Source: Oligoflexia bacterium
GTDB lineage: Bacteria > Bdellovibrionota > Bacteriovoracia > Bacteriovoracales > Bacteriovoracaceae
Direction of reading: 5' to 3'
Assembly (NCBI GenBank): GCA_015232355.1
Contig: JADFZW010000006.1
Location: forward strand, 124,001-188,000
Length of the DNA stretch: 64,000 nt
Below, piece by piece: positions 58,996 to 64,000 of this stretch. The number at the start of each line of letters is the position of its first letter. The first letter of the stretch is position 1. A program made the translations under genes and the position numbers. The notes beneath the pieces are model-generated. The model had not been told where the DNA came from and searched no databases. It was given only the letters and a program-made list of their open reading frames with translations.

Positions 58996-59883
58996 ATGAA
59001 TAAAATATTACACAAGAATACTCAGCTATTGGCGTTATTAATATCAATGTTATCAATGTTATCAATTATTATTTCATTTAGCTGTTACAGCGCCACAGTA
59101 GAAAAAAAAATAAGTGTCTTCACTGGAATAATACCCATAAAATATTTTGTTGATAGAATTTCAGAGGGAAAAATATTAACTAACACGGTTATTGGTGAAG
59201 GACAAAATCATGAAACATACGAACCCACTCCTAAACAAATGGAGGAATTAAATCAAGCACAAATATATTTTAGCATTGGATTTCCATTTGAAAAAATTCT
59301 GTTAAAAAAATTTCATGAGATACATAGTAAAATGCTGGTGGTGGAATTAGAAAAATCTATATTCGAATTCGAAAAATCTTTAAATAAAAGTAAAAGTAAT
59401 CACCAGGATCCTCATCTGTGGTTAAATCCACTATATATGAAAATAGTGGCCTCTAAAATTTGCGACGTACTTTTAACGGCCGATAAGAATTTAAACAATC
59501 AACTTCTTTATAAAAAAAATTTACAAAAAATTAATTTAGAATTAACAACACTTCATAATGAACTAGATAAACGAACTAAATCACTTGCAGTTAAACACTT
59601 CATGGTATATCACGAAGCTTTCGGTCACTTTGCAAAATTATATGGATTAGAGCAATTGGCAATTGAAGAACATGGTAAAGAACCTGGTGCCAAAGATCTA
59701 ATGAATATTATAAAATTGGCCAGGACCAGAAAAATAAAAGTAATTCTAACTCAAAAGCAATATAACAAAAAGCAAGCGGAGATGATTGCAAGTACTGTTG
59801 GTGCAAAAATTGTTGACTTTAATCCTTTAGAATATGATTACATTAACAATATGAAAAAGCTTATCTCTATTTTGGAAAGATAA
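58996..59883 (+). CDS. znuA: Zinc/manganese ABC transporter substrate-binding protein (ZnuA-like)
   Basis: A 295-residue protein with signal peptide. Metal ligands are spread as in the cluster A-I family: His in GQNHETYEPTPKQ, His in QDPHLWLNPL, His in MVYHEAFGHFAKLYGL, and late acidic residues. EEHGKEPGAKDL is typical. It captures zinc or manganese in the periplasm. The ribosome site is in a duplicated 12-mer (ATAAGGAGTACA), giving two Shine-Dalgarno sites. It is followed by the ATPase gene 20 nt later. No permease gene is adjacent. Confidence 0.85.
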   Translation: MNKILHKNTQLLALLISMLSMLSIIISFSCYSATVEKKISVFTGIIPIKYFVDRISEGKILTNTVIGEGQNHETYEPTPKQMEELNQAQIYFSIGFPFEKILLKKFHEIHSKMLVVELEKSIFEFEKSLNKSKSNHQDPHLWLNPLYMKIVASKICDVLLTADKNLNNQLLYKKNLQKINLELTTLHNELDKRTKSLAVKHFMVYHEAFGHFAKLYGLEQLAIEEHGKEPGAKDLMNIIKLARTRKIKVILTQKQYNKKQAEMIASTVGAKIVDFNPLEYDYINNMKKLISILER

Positions 59884-59903
59884 TCGGATAATCGGATAAT
59901 CAG

Positions 59904-60638
59904 ATGCAAATTGAAAAAGTAATCGAAATTTCAAATTTATCATTTAGCTACGACTCCAAAAATATTGTACTAAAAGATGTTAATTTGCTTGTTGAAGAAA
60001 AAGAGTTCTTAGGAATAATTGGGCCTAATGGTGGAGGAAAAAGTACTCTATTAAAATTAATTTTAGGTTCACTTGCTCCCACCAATGGAGTAATTAAAGT
60101 CCTTTCAGAAAAACCTCAAAAGATGTCCAAATACATTGGATATGTTCCACAATTTGCAACACTAATGCGAGATTTTCCAATATCAGTTTTAGATACAGTA
60201 TTGATGGGAAGATTAAATGAACGTGGTATATTTCAAAATTATTCCAAGAAAGATAAAGAGATTGCTCTAGAAAAACTTGAGATGTTAGAGATTGCTGATT
60301 TACGAGAGCGGGCCATAGGGGAATTATCAGGTGGTCAATTACAGCGAGCACTGATTGCTCGCGCCTTGGCCAGCAATCCAAAAATTTTACTTCTCGATGA
60401 ACCTACTTCTGGCCTCGACTTCAGAATCGAAGCAAATCTCTTCGATCTCTTAAAAAAATTAAATAACGATATTACTGTTATTGTAGTTTCACATGATGTT
60501 GCCTTCATCTCACACTATATTAAAAGAGTAGCCTGTGTTTATCAAAATTTAATATGTCATCAAACCTCTGAACTAAATGGAATGGATATTCACAAGCTCT
60601 ATGGTCATACAATGCATATTATTCCCCATCAACATTAA
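59904..60638 (+). CDS. znuC: Metal ABC transporter ATP-binding protein (ZnuC-like)
   Basis: A 244-residue ATPase with Walker A GPNGGGKST, Q-loop YVPQFA, signature LSGGQLQRA and Walker B ILLLDEP, plus a His in the switch (VVSHDVA). It pairs with ZnuA upstream (20 nt, through tandem GGATAATC repeats). The expected permease (ZnuB) is missing downstream: the next features are the palindromic repeat at 60648 and a HEPN/MNT module. Confidence 0.88.
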   Translation: MQIEKVIEISNLSFSYDSKNIVLKDVNLLVEEKEFLGIIGPNGGGKSTLLKLILGSLAPTNGVIKVLSEKPQKMSKYIGYVPQFATLMRDFPISVLDTVLMGRLNERGIFQNYSKKDKEIALEKLEMLEIADLRERAIGELSGGQLQRALIARALASNPKILLLDEPTSGLDFRIEANLFDLLKKLNNDITVIVVSHDVAFISHYIKRVACVYQNLICHQTSELNGMDIHKLYGHTMHIIPHQH

Positions 60639-60647
60639 CCACTCAAA

Positions 60648-60707
60648 GTGCCACTTTACATTTGGTAGCTATATAGCAGCTAATGTACCTTTGCTACTAT
60701 TGGGCAC
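60648..60707 (+). repeat. Dispersed palindromic repeat, copy B
   Basis: Same orientation as copy A; it begins GTGCCAC and keeps GGTAGCTATATAGCAGC, while its right end is shortened (GGGCAC). Nine nt after the znuC stop. With inverted copy C (61554) it brackets the HEPN/MNT pair. Confidence 0.9.
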
Positions 60708-60761
60708 TAGTCCTCTTCCTCTTCCTTTTCCTTTTTCCTTTTTCCTTTTTCCTTTTTCCTT
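60708..60761. repeat. Polypyrimidine tract (CTTTTTC-type repeats)
   Basis: A C/T-only stretch on the plus strand made of CCTCTT and CCTTTTT units, just ahead of the HEPN/MNT pair. Such tracts can slip or adopt triplex structures. Confidence 0.8.
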
Positions 60762-60851
60762 GAAAAAAATCTTGCTTTGTATCGAGAAAAAAACATAAAA
60801 TATGTTTAGAAAAGTACGTTTTGATTGCACAATAAACAGAGGGCATTATCT

Positions 60852-61241
60852 ATGACAAATTCAATACAGTGGTTTGAAAGAGCATTGTATGACCTTGATA
60901 CAGCAAGAGACTTATTAAAATCTGGTAAATATTTGTATGTGGCCTTCATGTGTCACCAGGCCTTAGAAAAAGCATTGAAATCAGTCTACTTAAACCTTAA
61001 AAATGAAATGCCTCCATACATCCATAATTTACCTAAACTTTCTGAATTAATTGGATTAAAGCAAACTCTTTCGGATGAGCAGACAGATTTTCTTCAGAAT
61101 ATGAATATTTTTTATATTTCATCTAGGTATCCAGATGACATCGATGATATGAAAAAAATGTGTACAAATATTACCTCCGAAAATCAAATAAAAAAAACAG
61201 AGGAATTTTTAAAATGGTTAGAACCAAAGAGCAAATCTTAG
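60852..61241 (+). CDS. HEPN domain protein (toxin of HEPN/MNT pair)
   Basis: A 129-residue product from the ATG at 60852 (GAGG 9 nt upstream); a GTG/ATG further upstream is weaker. It has the HEPN helices W-F-E-R-A-x-Y-D-L-D-T-A and FMCHQALEKALKSVYL, and later SSRYPDDID. The typical RNase R-x4-6-H is not clear: R is present but no His follows. In HEPN/MNT systems the HEPN protein is an RNase toxin or a binding partner that the nucleotidyltransferase silences. It overlaps the MNT gene by 28 nt, as expected for the pair. Confidence 0.8.
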   Translation: MTNSIQWFERALYDLDTARDLLKSGKYLYVAFMCHQALEKALKSVYLNLKNEMPPYIHNLPKLSELIGLKQTLSDEQTDFLQNMNIFYISSRYPDDIDDMKKMCTNITSENQIKKTEEFLKWLEPKSKS

Positions 61242-61543
61242 ATCTAGTTAAACAATATGTTGATTTCGTCGACAAATCCATTTACGTTGAAGAGGCATAT
61301 CTATTCGGTTCCTGCGCGAAGGGATTTCATTCTGAATGGAGTGATATAGACGTTGCTATTCTATCCGATGATTTTGAATTTATCCCTAAACCGGTAGGTA
61401 TGAAGATATTGACAAGAATGGCCCAGCACTTTGAATCCATGATTGAACCTGTTGTTTTAAGACCTAGTGAAAAAGAAAATCCAATAATTGGCAGTTTGGC
61501 CCATGAGATTTTTAAAACTGGAATTTTAATTCTAAAAAGGTGA
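61214..61543 (+). CDS. MNT-type minimal nucleotidyltransferase (antitoxin of HEPN/MNT pair)
   Basis: A 109-residue product from the ATG at 61214 (GAGGA 9-10 nt upstream). The catalytic signature is FGSCAKGFHSEWSDIDVAI: Gly-Ser followed by Asp-x-Asp. Known MNT antitoxins inactivate the HEPN partner by AMP or other nucleotide transfer to a Tyr/His. It overlaps the HEPN gene. It ends 10 nt before palindromic repeat copy C. Confidence 0.82.
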   Translation: MVRTKEQILDLVKQYVDFVDKSIYVEEAYLFGSCAKGFHSEWSDIDVAILSDDFEFIPKPVGMKILTRMAQHFESMIEPVVLRPSEKENPIIGSLAHEIFKTGILILKR

Positions 61544-61896
61544 ATGCCAAAGATGCCACTCTCCAAATGGTAGCAACAGTACATTAGCTGCTATATAGCT
61601 ACCAAATGTAAAGTGGCACCATCATTAAGTGGCACCATCATTCCAGAGAAAATTGCTATAGATTTCAAAGTACAACTAAACATAAATACCTCCTATTAAA
61701 AAAATATAGCTACATAAAAAATTTGTAATTTATAGAACAATAGTCAATAGCAAAAAAATAAAATAATAAAAAAAATTTATTTATTTTTTTCACTTCAACC
61801 CTAATTGACAATTTTTTTTTCATTAACAATCTTTTTAATGTAAACAATTAATAAATATTTTTATTTTTGTATTGGAATTTTTAAATGGAGGTAAAA
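61544..61896. other. Intergenic region with palindromic repeat copy C
   Basis: Holds repeat copy C (61554-61619), a partial extra GTGGCACCATCATT unit (61628-61642), and long A/T runs. TTGACA at 61805 might be a -35 box for the 61897 gene, but no good -10 follows at 17 nt. Confidence 0.4.
61554..61619 (-). repeat. Dispersed palindromic repeat, copy C (inverted)
   Basis: The reverse complement matches copy A at all but a few positions (GTGCCACTTTACATTTGG... ends TGGCAT). Opposite orientation to copy B; the two bracket 60708-61553. Confidence 0.9.
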
Positions 61897-62253
61897 ATGA
61901 AAATATTTGATTTCAACACTTCGCCTATCAAAGATAATCTGAACATTATTAATAACGTTAGCAATATTAGCAATATTAGCAATATTAGCAATATTAGCAA
62001 CGTTGATGAAAATTCAAACCTAGAAACATTAAAAGGGATTATTAACCCTCTCTCTTGGGATAAAAATGGAAATATTTCTTTACTAAGTTTGTACACTACT
62101 AGTGGTGAAGACATTCCAATAATCAACAAAGAGAGCTTAAAAAAATATTCAAAATATATAAATAAAAAAGTTACAGTTCAAGGAGAAATTCTTGAACAAA
62201 ATGAAGATCTTCGAACTTTAAATTTAAAACATATTAAAGTTATTGGCCTGTAG
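61897..62253 (+). CDS. Small hypothetical protein with Asn-Ile-Ser repeat
   Basis: A 118-residue product. The ATG at 61897 follows GGAGGT by 5 nt and is preferred to an ATG at 61885 that overlaps that site. A 9-nt microsatellite encodes (Asn-Ile/Val-Ser)5 near residues 18-33. The second half (KKVTVQGEILEQ...LKHIKVIGL) resembles an OB-fold strand pattern, but the family is uncertain. It converges with the Fic gene. Confidence 0.55.
   Translation: MKIFDFNTSPIKDNLNIINNVSNISNISNISNISNVDENSNLETLKGIINPLSWDKNGNISLLSLYTTSGEDIPIINKESLKKYSKYINKKVTVQGEILEQNEDLRTLNLKHIKVIGL
61954..61998. repeat. 9-nt microsatellite (AATATTAGC, 5 units)
   Basis: One AACGTTAGC plus four perfect AATATTAGC units encode the Asn-x-Ser run of the 61897 gene. 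Confidence 0.95.
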
Positions 62254-62274
62254 GAAAATCTATCGCTTATTATT

Positions 62275-62298
62275 ACCATCACCATCACCATCACCATC
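62275..62298. repeat. ACCATC hexamer repeat (4 units)
   Basis: Four perfect units in the 47-nt gap between two convergent genes, ending just before the Fic gene stop codon. Confidence 0.9.
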
Positions 62299-62300
62299 AT

Positions 62301-63380
62301 TTATTTTGAAGATATAGTTATTTTTTTTACTAAATCATCCTCTGAATAATCCAACTCTTTATGAAATTCAGGAGGGAAAATAATTGATTTACCAGTTAAA
62401 TGCTCATAAATAACCTGACCAAGTATTCTCGCTGTCCTTCCATTGCCATCATCAAAGGGATGCATAATCAACAATTCTTGTACCGCGAATGTAGCAATTC
62501 TCTCTGCTGGCAATTTTTTTTCCTGCAACATTTTATTTAGCTTTACTACATAATTTGCCAGATTTTTTTTCTGAACACTACTGTCAGGATAGGAAATAGA
62601 GTACAAATCCTTCATCTCCTTTTGTGGTTTGAAATAATAAGGATTATTTTTTAATATCTCTGGTGGAATTTCATTATATTGTTGATATGATTTCACTACA
62701 CATCCCAAACGCTCAAGTCTTGTTACTACTTCTTTATTTAATGGTGAATTCATCAAGATAGTTTTCTTATCTGGAATCCAATTAAATTTTTGTATTCGTG
62801 GTTTAAAATTTTTATTACTATTATTTTTCTTATAAATTATCTCTTCCGCACTTCTTCTAATATTTATAATATCTTCCTCACTAAAAGCATTTTTTTTCTT
62901 AATACTCTCATTGGCCAACTTATAAGCAGAAAATAAATTAATTCCTTTGATCATTCGCACTTTCATCGTTTCTTTATCATCCTTATTTTTCTTAACAACA
63001 TAGAATCCAAATAAACCATTTTTTACAGGTTTATTATGAAAATTTCTAAGTAGCGCTACAGCTTGCGAAAGTGGCAATTCATTAAAGTCTGCTAGTTCTT
63101 TTTCATACTTATAGGGTATAATCTGAAAAGTTGTTAATGGAAATTGTACAATGTTTGTTGAATTTAATAACTGCGAATCCTTATCTGGTAATAATTTTGG
63201 TCTTAAGTTCTCATTTGAATTTTCAGTCTTTATATACGCAAATAAGTCTCTAAGTAAAAATTCCTTCGCCTTATACTTACAACCACCTATTACTTCCTGA
63301 TCACTTGCATATGAAAAATTACCTATTACTAGTAAAAATTGAATCACAAAAATTGCGATAATCGATGTCGATCTCCTCAT
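62301..63380 (-). CDS. Exported Fic-domain protein
   Basis: A 359-residue protein with a clear Sec signal (IIAIFVIQFLLVIGNFSYA-SDQ). The Fic motif H307-P-F-D-D-G-N-G-R-T-A-R is complete, with the expected flap and the following helix. Active Fic proteins transfer AMP or another nucleotide to Ser/Thr/Tyr of target proteins. No inhibitory S/T-x3-E-G/N helix was found, so control may come from a separate protein. A signal peptide on a Fic enzyme is uncommon and suggests a periplasmic or host-directed target. It is 2 nt downstream of the possible ART gene on the same strand. Confidence 0.88.
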   Translation of the reverse strand: MRRSTSIIAIFVIQFLLVIGNFSYASDQEVIGGCKYKAKEFLLRDLFAYIKTENSNENLRPKLLPDKDSQLLNSTNIVQFPLTTFQIIPYKYEKELADFNELPLSQAVALLRNFHNKPVKNGLFGFYVVKKNKDDKETMKVRMIKGINLFSAYKLANESIKKKNAFSEEDIINIRRSAEEIIYKKNNSNKNFKPRIQKFNWIPDKKTILMNSPLNKEVVTRLERLGCVVKSYQQYNEIPPEILKNNPYYFKPQKEMKDLYSISYPDSSVQKKNLANYVVKLNKMLQEKKLPAERIATFAVQELLIMHPFDDGNGRTARILGQVIYEHLTGKSIIFPPEFHKELDYSEDDLVKKITISSK

Positions 63381-63382
63381 TT

Positions 63383-64000
63383 TTACTCTCCCCTTTCAAT
63401 AATTTTTTTTAAAAAATTTTCTATGTTTTTTTCAAGCTGCTCACTCTCTTGATAAGTAATCTTATGATCATTGAAAAATTCTTGTCTCTCGCTCAAAGAA
63501 CAATCCTTCAAAAAAGTTTTCAGAACTTCAGTTAATAAATTTGCTTGCGAAGATTGCGAAGATCGATACTGCTCTCGCAACTCCTTTGTTACTCTTATAT
63601 AAAGTGTTTTATGATCAATACTGTATGCCGCAATAAAACTTTGATTAGGAATTTTTTTATACAATAAAATTTCATTTTCACTAAAATATGCTTTTTCATT
63701 AATTTGATCGTAAAAACGATCCACAGAGATCATACTGTTAGCTAACCTAGATGGATCAATAAAAAAAACAAGTCCTCTTTTTTTCTTTAAAGCAAAGTCC
63801 CTAGCAACCTTAAAATTCTCTGAGGTCGGATGAAATTGTGATTTTTCTACCTCTTCCTTATGTATTCCAGTGTGTTTTCCAATATCAGCATGTTTTCCTT
63901 TTTTTAAACGTCCTTCTCTAAATAATTTACTTATTCTTTGTTTAACATCTTGATCATTACTACTTTTACTATCTGATTTTAAAAACGAAGAAGCGCCGGT
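63383..64000 (-). CDS. Possible ADP-ribosyltransferase-like protein (N-terminus beyond window edge)
   Basis: The frame is open from the right edge (64000) down to the stop at 63383, giving at least 205 residues; an internal ATG at 63733 is not the true start. The segment KKKRGLVFFIDPSRLANS...RFYDQI...FSENEILLYKKIP resembles the later strands of pierisin/Mtx-type ART domains, with E-N-E as a candidate ExE motif. The N-terminal part visible is Lys/His-rich and hydrophilic. It is followed 2 nt later by the exported Fic gene, so the two are likely co-transcribed. The ART call is a pattern-based inference; it could be another toxin-like fold. Confidence 0.45.
   Translation of the reverse strand, partial: TGASSFLKSDSKSSNDQDVKQRISKLFREGRLKKGKHADIGKHTGIHKEEVEKSQFHPTSENFKVARDFALKKKRGLVFFIDPSRLANSMISVDRFYDQINEKAYFSENEILLYKKIPNQSFIAAYSIDHKTLYIRVTKELREQYRSSQSSQANLLTEVLKTFLKDCSLSERQEFFNDHKITYQESEQLEKNIENFLKKIIERGE

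Noticed and set aside
62275..62298. Sequence that looks like a His-tag coding repeat
   Set aside because: It lies between two convergent genes, outside any reading frame, and is a simple ACCATC hexamer repeat like others in the window.
63383..63733. A complete 116-residue gene starting at 63733
   Set aside because: The same frame is open all the way to the right edge of the window with coherent protein-like sequence, so the gene is longer and partial.

Overview
The window is a low-GC (about 30%), densely coded chromosomal segment of a Gram-negative bacterium. Lipoboxes, Sec signal peptides, an RND pump, a zinc ABC transporter, a DksA-type regulator, a DnaJ/HTH plus MinD-like pair and many secreted proteins fit a deltaproteobacterium-like or Bdellovibrionota-like lineage. 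This placement is an inference from gene content. No rRNA or tRNA was seen.

Layout. 1-8.7 kb (minus): two giant tandem propeller lipoproteins behind an exported caspase-like protease that carries an EF-hand, a PEGA-like domain and a barrel-like C-terminus, then a small exported protein. 8.8-14.4 kb: a HTH/histidine kinase/receiver hybrid, a SAM methyltransferase, and an operon of a lipoprotein, an NtrC-like regulator with a non-canonical GAFTGA loop and a free-standing DHp-like peptide. 14.6-15.9 kb: an exported LprI/beta-helix protein. 16.2-29.5 kb (plus): a nine-gene CODH/acetyl-CoA synthase operon, comprising two zinc homocysteine methyltransferase homologues, CooC, an AcsF-like ATPase, CooS, an AcsB-AcsD fusion, AcsC, a corrinoid activase and a DUF3786 protein. 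No acsE is present.

29.5-38 kb: small secreted proteins, an FAD oxidoreductase, DksA, a dolichol-kinase-like membrane protein and an ABC exporter pair. 38-47.4 kb: a 1530-residue LamG lipoprotein, RluD, J-domain/HTH protein, MinD-like ATPase and ManA. 47.4-51.2 kb: upp plus an RND pump. 51.3-54.9 kb: an MBOAT/SGNH acylation pair bracketed by perfect 40-bp direct repeats. 55-64 kb: a decayed HEPN/MNT pair, LRR protein, a second exported His-Cys (caspase/gingipain-like) protein, ZnuA-ZnuC without ZnuB, an intact HEPN/MNT pair flanked by inverted copies of a palindromic repeat, and an exported Fic protein next to a possible ADP-ribosyltransferase.

How the genes may work together. The carbon cluster holds everything needed to make or cleave acetyl-CoA at the A-cluster and move a methyl group on the corrinoid protein. 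The folate methyltransferase is replaced in context by two folate-independent homocysteine methyltransferase homologues. The simplest reading is a link between acetyl-CoA/CO/CFeSP and methionine. Two cross-cutting features stand out: in-frame microsatellite insertions in many genes, including housekeeping enzymes, and an excess of the tetranucleotide GGCC.
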